The position numbers were made by a program, and so were the translations under genes. Below, one piece after another: positions 29,457 to 37,936 of a stretch of DNA of 64,000 nt. The stretch comes from Bog-473 sp963843365. GTDB lineage: Bacteria > Actinomycetota > Acidimicrobiia > Acidimicrobiales > RAAP-2. The stretch spans positions 124,001 to 188,000 of the forward strand of contig CAWJKG010000002.1 of NCBI GenBank assembly GCA_963843365.1, given 5' to 3'. The notes beneath the pieces are model-generated. The model was not told the DNA's origin. It saw only the letters and a program-made list of their open reading frames with translations, and searched no databases. Numbering within the stretch: the stretch's first letter is position 1; the number at the start of each line of letters is the position of its first letter.

Positions 29457-29972
29457 ATGGTTGGCAAAGCGGTTGGAGCAGTAGGTGCGGCATTTTTCTT
29501 GGGCCTAGGAGTGATCGCCGCAGCCAGCTCGTCGCCACCGATCAAGGTCAGCCTGGTGCTCCACGCACATCGGGTCGTGGCCGGTAAGACCATAAAGGGC
29601 ACCGTGGTATTCACGAACACGACCCCCCATCGCATCACCGTCAATTCCTGCGCCCAGAACGGCTGGCTGCAGGTCGGCCTGAAGGGCCATGGCTACACCT
29701 ACGAGGCCTCGAGTTTGCTGATCCAGTGTCCACCATCAATTCGACTGGCGCCTGGTGTCAATCGCTTCTCCGTGCGGGTGTTCACGACGTACCAATCGTG
29801 TTTGCAGCCGGGGGGACAGTCGCTTGGGCCGATTCACCGGTGTCCCACGTCTGGTGGGCTGCCCGCACTGCCAGCAGGCCGATATTCAACGACCATGTAC
29901 GTCTTTGGCCTTGGCGGCCTCACACAGAAGCTGCCCTCTGTGACCATCACATTGCTCCCGGCGGTCTCGTGA
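29457..29972 (+). CDS. Small secreted hypothetical protein
   Basis: About 171 residues. A signal peptide (MVGKAVGAVGAAFFLGLGVIAAASS) is followed by a beta-sandwich-like domain with KGTVVFTNTTPHRITVNSC, and four or five Cys residues that could form disulfides. It resembles intracellular-proteinase-inhibitor/BsuPI-type or other Ig-like secreted domains by pattern only. It is convergent with the GH65 gene. Function unknown. Confidence 0.55.
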   Translation: MVGKAVGAVGAAFFLGLGVIAAASSSPPIKVSLVLHAHRVVAGKTIKGTVVFTNTTPHRITVNSCAQNGWLQVGLKGHGYTYEASSLLIQCPPSIRLAPGVNRFSVRVFTTYQSCLQPGGQSLGPIHRCPTSGGLPALPAGRYSTTMYVFGLGGLTQKLPSVTITLLPAVS

Positions 29973-30001
29973 CTCCCGAGGTCCCGCGCCTTGCCTACCG
30001 A

Positions 30002-30622
30002 TCATCGACTGACGGTCAGCTCGTCGAGCATGGGTTGCTGCATGCCCGTCGACGCGGTGATATGAACTGCGATACAGCAGGCTCGAGTTGCAGAAAAATG
30101 CAACACATCGGTGGTGCCGGTCGTTCGTCCGGCCACGGTCGCCACCGTACGCCAGGTATGACCATTGTCGGAGACGGCGAGGCTGTAGGTACTGGCCCTG
30201 AGCGTGACAACCGGACCTGGCGCTGGTGGAAGGTTGGGGGCCGGTGGCGAGGGCCACATCTGGCCCCATCGCAGGGTCGCGGTGCTCATTGTCTGAGGGC
30301 CACCGCGTAAGGACAGGGTCAGTGACGACGGCAGCTTGACCGACTGCCAATCAGTGATCGGACTGCCGTCAACCGCAGCGAGCGCGGGCGCACCCGGTTT
30401 CGAGGAGGTGGCACGGGCCCCACCACAGAGAGCGGCGTCGTCGGTCACTGCAAGGTCGGGGCGCCGCGTCCCTAGGGTGAGCGTCCGGCCGGTGTTGATG
30501 CGTCGTATGCGATCACCGGTCTTCAGTGGAAGTGCAGCACCGCTGTTCAACGTGACGCTCGTGGACCGTGGCCCGATAGCCACGGTGAATCGGCGACCCT
30601 GCCAGGACAGGTCATGGAGCAC
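30002..30622 (-). CDS. C-terminal part of the GH65 protein, out of frame
   Basis: This frame encodes the natural end of the GH65 protein: upstream of its first ATG the same frame reads DPSLTGRLSGIVLHDLSWQGRRF, which joins to GLRWSSTAVQL of the frame at 30612-32714 if one base is removed near 30654. It holds the small GH65 C-terminal beta domain (FTVAIGPRSTSVTL) and a Ser/Thr-rich, F5/8-like carbohydrate-binding-type end (SDNGHTWRTVATV). It is not considered a separate gene. Confidence 0.6.
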   Translation of the reverse strand: MLHDLSWQGRRFTVAIGPRSTSVTLNSGAALPLKTGDRIRRINTGRTLTLGTRRPDLAVTDDAALCGGARATSSKPGAPALAAVDGSPITDWQSVKLPSSLTLSLRGGPQTMSTATLRWGQMWPSPPAPNLPPAPGPVVTLRASTYSLAVSDNGHTWRTVATVAGRTTGTTDVLHFSATRACCIAVHITASTGMQQPMLDELTVSR

Positions 30623-32714
30623 GATTCCGCTCAGGCGGCCCGTGAGACTGGGATTCGAGCTGGACGGCAGTGGAGCTCCAGCGCAGGCCCGAGTATCCGT
30701 AAAGGAACTCCTGCAGGAAGCCTCCGATCCCCGTCATGAACGTGAAGGCCCCGCCATTCTTGGTCTCGGAGAACTGGTCGAAGAAATCGCGGATGAATGG
30801 TTCGACACTGCGCTCCGTGAACACAAAGCTGGAGCACCCCGGCGCGTTGAGCACGGCGCTGTCGATGGAGTTGACCGAATCGCTCATTGAGGGACCTTCA
30901 GGGTCGGTGCGGGGAACGTAGTAATTGAGATTGTCCTGCTCTACGCTCGGCAGCAGCGGATAGTCCCACGGGTACTCCAAGAGGGTGACGTCCGCCTGCT
31001 TGACCATTTGACCCTGGTAGCCAGCGAATTCCGGTTGTGCGCCGAGCGCGGTGGCAGTAGGAACGATGATGCCCGATGCGATCTGCAGCCACGCCGCTGG
31101 GACCTTGTAGCCGAGAACCCGGCCTGCCGTTGCGGCATTTTGTAGCGTCTCCTTGGCCGCGACGTCCGTGTAGATCTCGTCGGTGACGTCAGCATTCTCC
31201 TCGTCGGGACCCGTGACTCCATCAATGTCATAGGTCCCATCGTTCCCTGGAGTTACTCGGGAAGCCCAGAACGCCGCGGCCTGGGACAGCACCGGCCACC
31301 CTCGCGTTGCCAGCCAGCTCTTGTCACCCGTGACCAGGTAGTACTGCCACTGGGCGAGCGCGATGTCCGCCGTTACGTGCTGCTCGTAGAGCCCCTCGCT
31401 GAACAACGATGCTGGCGGCGGGATCTGCTCGCTACCGTCGAGCGCGCTTTCCCAGGGGTAGCGGGCTCCCTGGTAACCGGTCGCCGTGGCATGCCTCTCG
31501 GCTTCTGCCAGCCTCTGAAATCTGTACTGGTTCATCTCGTTGGCCAGGGAGGGATGCTGTGCAAGCAGCGCCGGGTACATCCACGTCTCGGCGTCCCAGA
31601 AGATGTGGCCGTTGTAGCTGTTGGAGGAAAGGCCGGCGGGCGAAATGCCCCAGTCGACACCATCGCGAGTGGACGACCAGAGGTAGAACTCGCTCGCGTT
31701 GACCTCCGACGCCAGCGTCGGATTGCCGATCACATCGATGCGACCGGACCACAAGGTCGCCCAGGCGGCGTCGTTGGCACGGGTCAGGGCATTGAAGCCG
31801 ATGGCGGCGGCGGCGCGCGCTTGAGTCTGGGCGGCACCCAGCGCCGCAGCGCTGACCGGCGAGCTCACAACGCCGACATACTTCGTAACGGTGTAGCTAC
31901 GGCCGGCAACGACTGTGAACCCGAGTTGTTGGCCGACGCTCTGATCGACGCTTTGGTCGACGGGAATCATCCGGCCTTTCACATTGAGACTCGTGCTGAG
32001 TTGGCTCACAATCCCCGCCGTTATCTTCGTGCCCACGGTCTGGACGCTGACCCAATCCAGGCGGTTGGAGAGTGACCACCCCTTCCCGAGCTGGGTGCTC
32101 AGCGTTGCCGGCGAGCCGTCTATGGCATCGGTGACCGTGGCTGTGCCGGACCATCGGGGGGTCATCTCAAGTCGCACCAGGCCGACGTCGGGGCGGGCAC
32201 GATCGGTCAGCACTTGGTAGGACAGGTCGGTCGTCCGACCATTGGGTGCGGTCCACCGGCCCGACGTAGCGATCACACCGGTTCGCAGGTTGATCGACTG
32301 CCGCCAATCGCTCGTCTTCCCCTGAGCGAGGGTGAACGCCTGACCCGCCTCGGAGAACGTCAGGGTGGACCAGGTCGGGATGTTGGCGCGCTGCTGGACT
32401 TGCCCGGGAGCCTGAGCGTAGAAACCCGCCAGCTCCGACTGCGTGGGAACCGCCCCGCCCTCATATCCCTGACCCTGGGGTGGAACCCGAACTCCAAGCT
32501 CACCATTGCCCGTGAAGCTTGGTGCGTACCTCGGTCCCGTGTTTGTGGCCGTCAGGAGAAAAGAGCCTGTGCCATCGGCCGGATCAACAGTGGTGGCGGC
32601 TGCGCTGAACTCTTCACCCCGCTGGGTCACCATCACAACACCGAAAACGAGACACAGACAAAGAGCACCGGCGCCAAGACGCGCTGTCGCCCGAGATCGC
32701 CGCACCTCGTCCAC
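30612..32714 (-). CDS. GH65 glycoside hydrolase, secreted acid-trehalase-like (frameshifted)
   Basis: About 700 residues. An N-terminal anchor or signal (LGAGALCLCLVFGVVMV) precedes the GH65 N-terminal beta-sandwich (TGNGELGVRVPPQGQGYEGG) and the (alpha/alpha)6 catalytic barrel (HIFWDAETWMYPALL, then GPDEENADVTDEIYTD near residue 501, whose Glu is the expected general acid). These features match acid trehalase (ATH1-type) enzymes that hydrolyse external trehalose. The start is uncertain: GTG at 32714 or 32705. One extra base near 30654 throws off the last ~200 residues. Confidence 0.75.
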   Translation of the reverse strand: MDEVRRSRATARLGAGALCLCLVFGVVMVTQRGEEFSAAATTVDPADGTGSFLLTATNTGPRYAPSFTGNGELGVRVPPQGQGYEGGAVPTQSELAGFYAQAPGQVQQRANIPTWSTLTFSEAGQAFTLAQGKTSDWRQSINLRTGVIATSGRWTAPNGRTTDLSYQVLTDRARPDVGLVRLEMTPRWSGTATVTDAIDGSPATLSTQLGKGWSLSNRLDWVSVQTVGTKITAGIVSQLSTSLNVKGRMIPVDQSVDQSVGQQLGFTVVAGRSYTVTKYVGVVSSPVSAAALGAAQTQARAAAAIGFNALTRANDAAWATLWSGRIDVIGNPTLASEVNASEFYLWSSTRDGVDWGISPAGLSSNSYNGHIFWDAETWMYPALLAQHPSLANEMNQYRFQRLAEAERHATATGYQGARYPWESALDGSEQIPPPASLFSEGLYEQHVTADIALAQWQYYLVTGDKSWLATRGWPVLSQAAAFWASRVTPGNDGTYDIDGVTGPDEENADVTDEIYTDVAAKETLQNAATAGRVLGYKVPAAWLQIASGIIVPTATALGAQPEFAGYQGQMVKQADVTLLEYPWDYPLLPSVEQDNLNYYVPRTDPEGPSMSDSVNSIDSAVLNAPGCSSFVFTERSVEPFIRDFFDQFSETKNGGAFTFMTGIGGFLQEFLYGYSGLRWSSTAVQLESQSHGPPERNRAP

Positions 32715-32821
32715 AGTCCGAGTGTTGCATAGGAGCCTTCCTTCAGCCGTCCCAGGAACCGATCGATCTCTGGCGGTGGTGGTGTGTCCCCCTCCGGGCG
32801 AACGGGTGCCGCGCGGAGCGG

Positions 32822-33106
32822 TCACGCCTTGGCTCCCGGATATCGACCGGCGATCGCATTGCAGGCCTTCTCGCAATATTTTGGGCTGAACTTCTCCCCC
32901 TCCTTGGGGAAGTACCGCTCGACCGCCAAGGAGGCGGGCTTTCCTTCGCATTGCCCTCGATGAAAAGCGACAACCTGCGCTTCGGCGAGGTCAGCTTCTG
33001 ACACCGCTTGATACTGCCATTCGGAGATGCCTCCAGAGGTGTCGAAGTGCCCTCCGTTTACCACTGGCCTTCCGTCCGGGTCAGCGTGGGTCGGGCGCTC
33101 CTGCAA
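32822..33106 (-). CDS. Small hypothetical protein (94 aa), doubtful
   Basis: A 94-residue frame that begins inside the end of the thioesterase gene (26-base overlap) and reads EWQYQAVSEADLAEAQVVAF, then PKEGEKFSPKYCEKACNAIAG. It is balanced in composition and has two Cys, but no recognisable domain. It may be a real downstream gene of the thioesterase or chance. Confidence 0.35.
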   Translation of the reverse strand: MQERPTHADPDGRPVVNGGHFDTSGGISEWQYQAVSEADLAEAQVVAFHRGQCEGKPASLAVERYFPKEGEKFSPKYCEKACNAIAGRYPGAKA

Positions 33107-33698
33107 AGCGGGCTAGATCGACGGTGATGTAGATGGCGCGACACGTCGCAATCACCGCATTACCGGTGCGAAGTTCAGCACTAATGAAGAGCTTGCGGCG
33201 CTCTCGCCCGTCAAGCCGTGCTCGGATCTCCAAGGGTTCGTCAACAGGCACTGGTGCGAGATAGCGAACCGTCAACTCGCCCGTAAAGGCTGGCTCCTGC
33301 AGCTCGCCGATAACGAAGCCGGTTACGTCGTCGAACGCAGCGGCCACGATGCCACCGTGGGCACGACCGGGTGCACCTTCGAACGCACGCCGCAGCACAA
33401 CGTCGGCGATTACCTCACCGTCGTCGAACCGCACCTCAAATTCGACGCCTGTCGGATTCGACCAACCACCGACAGCTCTGTCTTCGAACCCGCTTCCGCT
33501 CAGGATTGACCCTTCCGGGCTGCTCCGCATGAGGGCCAGACGGTCGCGTGTCGGCGCTTCATCAACCAAGTGGATGAGTTCGTTCGCCGTCTCCGCGATC
33601 GATGCGAGCGCATTGTCCGAGGGATCATGCGCGGCGAACGCGTGATTGAGTGCTCGCAAGCTGGCGGCCGCTCTTTCTCGTGCTTCTTCGGTCCTCAT
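33081..33698 (-). CDS. Hotdog-fold thioesterase (PaaI-like)
   Basis: A 205-residue protein. An N-terminal helix of ~60 residues precedes a hotdog domain with the signature GRAHGGIVAAAFDDVTGFV; the HGG-x-x-A-x-x-D pattern carries the catalytic Asp/Glu region. FTGELTVRYLAPVPVDEPLEI and RKLFISAELRTGN follow. It would hydrolyse acyl- or aryl-CoA thioesters; the substrate is unknown. It resembles stand-alone actinobacterial thioesterases. Confidence 0.85.
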   Translation of the reverse strand: MRTEEARERAAASLRALNHAFAAHDPSDNALASIAETANELIHLVDEAPTRDRLALMRSSPEGSILSGSGFEDRAVGGWSNPTGVEFEVRFDDGEVIADVVLRRAFEGAPGRAHGGIVAAAFDDVTGFVIGELQEPAFTGELTVRYLAPVPVDEPLEIRARLDGRERRKLFISAELRTGNAVIATCRAIYITVDLARFAGAPDPR

Positions 33699-33902
33699 CT
33701 AGGCAAGTGTAGGGACCCGTTCGGACAGGTAGGTCGTTCCCATTGTGTCATTGGCGGTCAGGCGGACTGCGAGCAGCCACTGTGCACGAATGACGGATAG
33801 GCGCTCCTAGCCGGCGTTCGGGAACGCGCCAGCTTCGACTGGTCGACCTCACTACTCTTCTACAGCAGCGGCACGATTGCCGCGGAGGGATGGTGCCGGG
33901 AG

Positions 33903-34208
33903 ATGGCCGGAGCAAACCGGAAGGACATCGCAATCGTCGGAAGAACCGTCGTCGAGGAACTCGGCGACAGGAACGAGGTCGAATGGCAGCTGAGCGCTAG
34001 GCCCGAGCTCGAGTGGGCGGAGATCTTCCAACTGGCAGGTCCGTCGGACCGGAAGGGGTCGATCCAGTGGGTCGAGGGCGTCGGGCCCGACGTCATCGGT
34101 GCCGTCGTACGGTGGTTCGTCCCTGACGGCGAGATCGAAGAGGCCGATGCGGAGGTGAGACACCGCCTGTCAGTGGCGAACCAGAGGTTCGGGTCGGGAG
34201 CCACCTAG
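33903..34208 (+). CDS. Small hypothetical protein (101 aa)
   Basis: 101 residues: a DIAIVGRTVVEEL strand, NEVEWQLSARPELEWAEIFQLAG, then DVIGAVVRWFVPDGEIEEADAEV. The W-E-x-x-F segment looks conserved in my recollection of small actinobacterial proteins, but the family is unnamed. No signal or membrane segment. It lies directly before another small hypothetical gene on the same strand, about 100 bases apart. Confidence 0.6.
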   Translation: MAGANRKDIAIVGRTVVEELGDRNEVEWQLSARPELEWAEIFQLAGPSDRKGSIQWVEGVGPDVIGAVVRWFVPDGEIEEADAEVRHRLSVANQRFGSGAT

Positions 34209-34312
34209 GGATCGCCGACCCAAAATGCGGAGGCTCTACCGCCACTGTGGAACACCCCCGGACCGGCGGTCTGGGACAGTGTCGATTTGTCTCCCGTGAG
34301 AAGATTTGGGTG

Positions 34313-34627
34313 GTGGACTCACATCAACGTGAAATGTGGGCTCGGATGCTGGTCCGCATCAACGAGTTCAGATCGGACCGGCAGGGACTCGGGACGTTGA
34401 TCGATGATCTCCGAGGCCTCTACGTGGAGGCTGACCCGCACGACATGGCCGTACGCACCGAGTTTGAGGTGCACTGGGCGCCCATCGACGGGGAGAACGA
34501 GTTGCGGACCGAGTCGTGGGCACCACTGGGTGCAGCGACGGATGCGAACCTGGATCGGGCCTTACAGGCGTTTGAGGATTGGGTCAGGAGCGTTCTGTCG
34601 TCGGACTCTACGGACACGCACGGCTAG
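34313..34627 (+). CDS. Small hypothetical protein (~104 aa)
   Basis: From a GTG at 34313 (or an ATG at 34334) it reads RMLVRINEFRSDRQGLGTLIDDLRGLYVEADPHD, with a helical and acidic C-terminus. The R-I-x-x-F...L-x-x-L-I-x-D-L-R-G pattern occurs in other small actinobacterial proteins of unknown function. Its end overlaps the end of the convergent gene at 34608-35177 by 20 bases. Confidence 0.55.
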   Translation: MDSHQREMWARMLVRINEFRSDRQGLGTLIDDLRGLYVEADPHDMAVRTEFEVHWAPIDGENELRTESWAPLGAATDANLDRALQAFEDWVRSVLSSDSTDTHG

Positions 34628-35177
34628 CAGCGGCGTTGCCGCACATCTGGCGAACCAGGGCGGTGCGACAGTTGCGAGGGCCGATGCTTAAGGGGTTGTG
34701 GCGGAACCAGTGTGGGCCGGACGGCCCTCGCATTGAGACAGGGTGTAGAGGATGAAAGGTTCCTCTCTTGGATGCGAGGGCAATTGAGCCATCGAGTTCC
34801 GCCATCGCCGCTTGGATCTGACGCTTCGTGCCGGCCTGCCCCAATGCCGCCTTGACCCTCCCCTCGGTCAAGTAATCCCACCTGAAGGAGCTTTGGACCT
34901 TGGCGGGAGCAGAGTGCAACTGAACCTTGATTGAACTGTCCGTGCTCAGAATGGTGCTTATGGCAGTCAACAGTTGAGACCTCGTCTTGGCAACGGTATG
35001 AGAACGCATGCCAGCCAATATTCCGTCCATTTGTTGCGCCGCCTTCACCGCCGGCTTCAGGGAACTGCAGAACTGGGAATGATATGACCTCGCTGCTCCG
35101 GCGGATGCGCAAATCCCGTATCCGAGTGAAGCGGTAGCCACAAGCGGGACGAGGGGCAAGAACACGGCTCTCTTCAC
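34608..35177 (-). CDS. Secreted hypothetical protein
   Basis: About 189 residues from a GTG at 35177. A signal peptide (KRAVFLPLVPLVATASLGYGICASAGAA) is followed by a helical mature part (FCSSLKPAVKAAQQMDGILAGM, then QLLTAISTILSTDSSIKVQLHSAP). The last ~50 residues are basic and irregular and may be out of frame. It is convergent with the gene at 34313. Function unknown. Confidence 0.5.
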   Translation of the reverse strand: MKRAVFLPLVPLVATASLGYGICASAGAARSYHSQFCSSLKPAVKAAQQMDGILAGMRSHTVAKTRSQLLTAISTILSTDSSIKVQLHSAPAKVQSSFRWDYLTEGRVKAALGQAGTKRQIQAAMAELDGSIALASKRGTFHPLHPVSMRGPSGPHWFRHNPLSIGPRNCRTALVRQMCGNAAASRACP

Positions 35178-35230
35178 CAAACCATCATGGCTCGTGACCC
35201 TGCCACATAAGTGCCGTTTGGCCACGCCCA

Positions 35231-35249
35231 GGACCGGCGAACTGGGGCA
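35231..35249. repeat. Intergenic 19-bp motif, copy 2
   Basis: GGACCGGCGAACTGGGGCA, 16 of 19 identical to copy 1. It lies about 55 bases upstream of the minus-strand gene starting at 35177. Confidence 0.45.
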
Positions 35250-35334
35250 GGGCTTGTCGTAGATTGAGCCTGTGCCGTGCCAATTCTCACCAGTTTGCGG
35301 TCAATAACGAGGAATCGATGGAAGGCTGAGCCGG

Positions 35335-35883
35335 ATGCACGCAATCGAACTCGTCTTGGCCATCGGGTGGGCGCTGTTCTGGGTCTACTGGCTGGCGGCG
35401 GCATTCACTATGAAGAGGGAACGCGTCCCATGGTCTCGCGAACTACGCATCCGGGCGCTGATAATCGTCGTCGTGCTGGTTCTGTTCCGGCTGGGCGCGT
35501 TTCGGGACGCGAGCCTGAACACGAACCCATGGCGAGCCGGGCTCGGGCTCTTGCTCTTCGTTCTCGGACTGGGGTTCGCCGTGTGGGCCCGCGTGAACAT
35601 CGGGCGCAACTGGGGCACCCCTATGTCGCAGAAAGCCGAGCCCGAGCTCGTGACCAGCGGTCCTTACCGTCTGACTCGCCATCCCATCTACTCGGGGATC
35701 TTGCTCGGGACTATCGGCACCTCGGTGGCGCTGAGCTGGTTTTGGCTGATCGCTACGGCCTTGGCCGGCGTCTATTTCATCTACGCCGCGACCGTGGAGG
35801 AGCGTTACCTCGCCGGACAGTTTCCCGACACCTACCCGGCCTACAAGCGTTCGACCAAAATGCTCGTGCCCTACGTCTTCTAA
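35335..35883 (+). CDS. Isoprenylcysteine carboxyl methyltransferase-family membrane protein
   Basis: A 182-residue membrane protein with about four helices. The C-terminal signature GPYRLTRHPIYSGILLGTIGT, followed by the acidic RYLAGQFPDTYPAYKRSTKMLVPYVF, is that of the ICMT/PEMT group, whose bacterial members methylate membrane lipids or small molecules with SAM. The ATG at 35335 opens straight into a membrane segment. It stands alone; the substrate is unknown. Confidence 0.8.
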   Translation: MHAIELVLAIGWALFWVYWLAAAFTMKRERVPWSRELRIRALIIVVVLVLFRLGAFRDASLNTNPWRAGLGLLLFVLGLGFAVWARVNIGRNWGTPMSQKAEPELVTSGPYRLTRHPIYSGILLGTIGTSVALSWFWLIATALAGVYFIYAATVEERYLAGQFPDTYPAYKRSTKMLVPYVF

Positions 35884-35941
35884 ACGATTCGGCCCGGCTC
35901 TGAACCCAACGGGGGCACCCTTATCGCATGCCTTGGATGCG

Positions 35942-36802
35942 TCAGGTGGCCCGATTTCGTGCGACTACGAGACCCGAGTCCTTCGCAGCTGCAAAGGTTC
36001 CGTGAACCTCGATCTCATGTGCGACGACCCGACGAAGTTCACCCATTACGTCCATCCAAGTCGCATCCTCGAGCCCACCCTCTAGGCCAGGGCGAAGGCT
36101 TTGGACCCACGCCAAGACGGGTCCAGGCTCTGGAAACTCAAAAGTTCCCCTCGTCCGATCGACGGCCACCACATCGAATGTCTCACCGAGCACAGTCGCT
36201 CCGTTGTCGAGGTTGAAGTTGTCCGACCAGTGAGGGACATTGAATGTCTGGCCAACGATGCGACGACCGGCTTCTTGCCATGCCTGCCTGATCTCGGCTT
36301 TGTCCCCAGGACCATTCGTAACGGCGAGGATCGCCCCACCGCTTCGGAGGACGCGGGACAGCTCTTCTATGGCTCGGTTCAGATGAGGAACGTGATAGAG
36401 CATGAAGGCAGCAACTACTACATCAACGGAATTCGAGACCAACGGCAATGCTTGAATATCGGCGGCCGCCAAATGGTCCCGATGGAGAAGTGAACGCTTC
36501 ATCGCCGCCGCCAGCATCGCGAGCGACAGATCAAATCCCATGACCCGTCCAGCCCGGAGGGATAACGGTGAAAGAAAGCCTCCTGGACCACAGCCGATGT
36601 CGAGCGCCGACTCCTCGCCGGTCCAGTCGAGATGATCCAGAACCCAGTCCTCGAATGTCACGCCGTTTGGTAAGGGGTGATCGGGGCGCAGGTAGGCATA
36701 GACGTTGACGCGGCTTTGCAGGTTCGACGGGACTTCGTATTGAGCCTTGATGACAGAAGGCTGGGTTCCCGCCAATCGCAGGTCGCGCGCCTCGTCGGAC
36801 AT
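35942..36802 (-). CDS. SAM-dependent methyltransferase
   Basis: About 286 residues. LDIGCGPGGFLSPL is motif I, GFDLSLAML follows, VDVVVAAFMLYHVPHLNRAIEELSRVL covers motifs II/III, and LRSGGAILAVTNG is the post-II strand, as in methyltransferases of the type-11 domain. The substrate is unknown. The ATG at 36802 is preferred; a GTG at 36817 is in frame. A variant of the intergenic motif (36830-36848) lies just upstream. The gap to the next gene upstream is small, so it may share a transcript with 36895-37482. Confidence 0.8.
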   Translation of the reverse strand: MSDEARDLRLAGTQPSVIKAQYEVPSNLQSRVNVYAYLRPDHPLPNGVTFEDWVLDHLDWTGEESALDIGCGPGGFLSPLSLRAGRVMGFDLSLAMLAAAMKRSLLHRDHLAAADIQALPLVSNSVDVVVAAFMLYHVPHLNRAIEELSRVLRSGGAILAVTNGPGDKAEIRQAWQEAGRRIVGQTFNVPHWSDNFNLDNGATVLGETFDVVAVDRTRGTFEFPEPGPVLAWVQSLRPGLEGGLEDATWMDVMGELRRVVAHEIEVHGTFAAAKDSGLVVARNRAT

Positions 36803-36894
36803 GAACGCATTATTCACCCAGGCGTCACCGTCCCGGCGTTCGGGGATACTCGCTAGAGTTCGCCCATCCTCAGCCAGGCTCTTTAGTGCATCGC

Positions 36895-37482
36895 TTACTC
36901 ATTCGGTTCGATGATTACTCCCATTTCTCTCAGTTTCGGCAACACATCGGCTTGAAACGTCTTCCACGACTCGGCATCCCTCTCGGCGCGGGTGAGTCGA
37001 TTTGCTCTGGCGGCTGGCAAGGTCGGAGATGGGAGCGGCCTGATGATCTCCGTTTCCACGAAAGGCAAGAAGTTGTCGCGAATGGACCGAATTACATCGG
37101 TTGCTGTCTCTGATGTCGAGGAGTCAAGGGTCACCACCCATGGAAAATGACTGGACTGAGCGGGATCTAGCCTGCTCAAGCGTGTCCAATAATTGCCGGG
37201 GTCAGGCAGTTCAAGCACCTTTCCAAGTGAGCGCGCCTCTTCGTTGGCCTCGCGGAAGATCTCCTGGACGATGCTGTGCCCAATCGAGGCATCCACGTCG
37301 AATCGAACCAGTTCGCGGGTATTCCACTTTCTCTTCACGAAACCAACTCTCACGAGAAAGTCGCCACGGGACAACGTGGAGCTGTTCCCGGATCCCTTGA
37401 AACCTTGACCTCGAAGCCAAGGAGCGACTTGATCCCGCACCATGTCCCGGAATCGCGATTGAGCTGTGACAGGCCGATTCAC
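36895..37482 (-). CDS. DUF4304-like hypothetical protein
   Basis: About 195 residues from a GTG at 37482. The N-terminal FRDMVRDQVAPWLRGQGFKGSGNSSTL is the start pattern of DUF4304 proteins, and strands with LVRVGFVKRKWNTRELVRFDVDAS follow. The C-terminal half is helical with charged repeats. DUF4304 proteins are of unknown function and occur widely in accessory DNA. The extension to 37590 looks non-coding. Confidence 0.65.
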   Translation of the reverse strand: MNRPVTAQSRFRDMVRDQVAPWLRGQGFKGSGNSSTLSRGDFLVRVGFVKRKWNTRELVRFDVDASIGHSIVQEIFREANEEARSLGKVLELPDPGNYWTRLSRLDPAQSSHFPWVVTLDSSTSETATDVIRSIRDNFLPFVETEIIRPLPSPTLPAARANRLTRAERDAESWKTFQADVLPKLREMGVIIEPNE

Positions 37483-37936
37483 GCGTTCAAGCCTACGAGT
37501 GCAGCGGTGGCGTCGGGTATCCCCGTAATGCCTACGGGGCGCACAGGTCCGGCGATCGGGGTCACCCTCGGCGCGAACCGACCCTGACATGCAGGTCCGG
37601 TTCGCGCCCCATTGGAGGACAGTGCCCGAGCCTTGGCGGTGACTTCTAGGGCGTCCTCACCCCCGAGGAGCACAAGGATGTTGCCATGGGACAGGGCCAG
37701 CTGTCGATAGACGGAGTGTCACCAAACGTAGACAGCGCTGTCCATCGGTGCGCACTTCGTCCGCTCGAAGGAATCGTCCGTGCGTCAGACGGGAGCTGCC
37801 CAAGCCCAACAGGGGCGACCCAGTTGATGGCTCGATCCCGGCGTACCGGGGCAGGCTTGGACCTGCCCACAGCCCGTCCTGAGGACGATGTCCCCGGCCC
37901 TGGTGATCTTGCTACTGAAGAGCCATAATTTTGGGA
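37483..37936. other. 454-base gap with no convincing gene
   Basis: Between the DUF4304-like start and the cyclase start I see only short frames with unconvincing composition. It contains one copy of the intergenic 19-bp motif (37835-37853). No tRNA, hairpin terminator or riboswitch-like structure was recognised. Confidence 0.5.
37835..37853. repeat. Intergenic 19-bp motif, copy 3
   Basis: ATCCCGGCGTACCGGGGCA, in the gap between a DUF4304-like gene and the cyclase. It is related to copies 1, 2 and 5. Confidence 0.45.
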
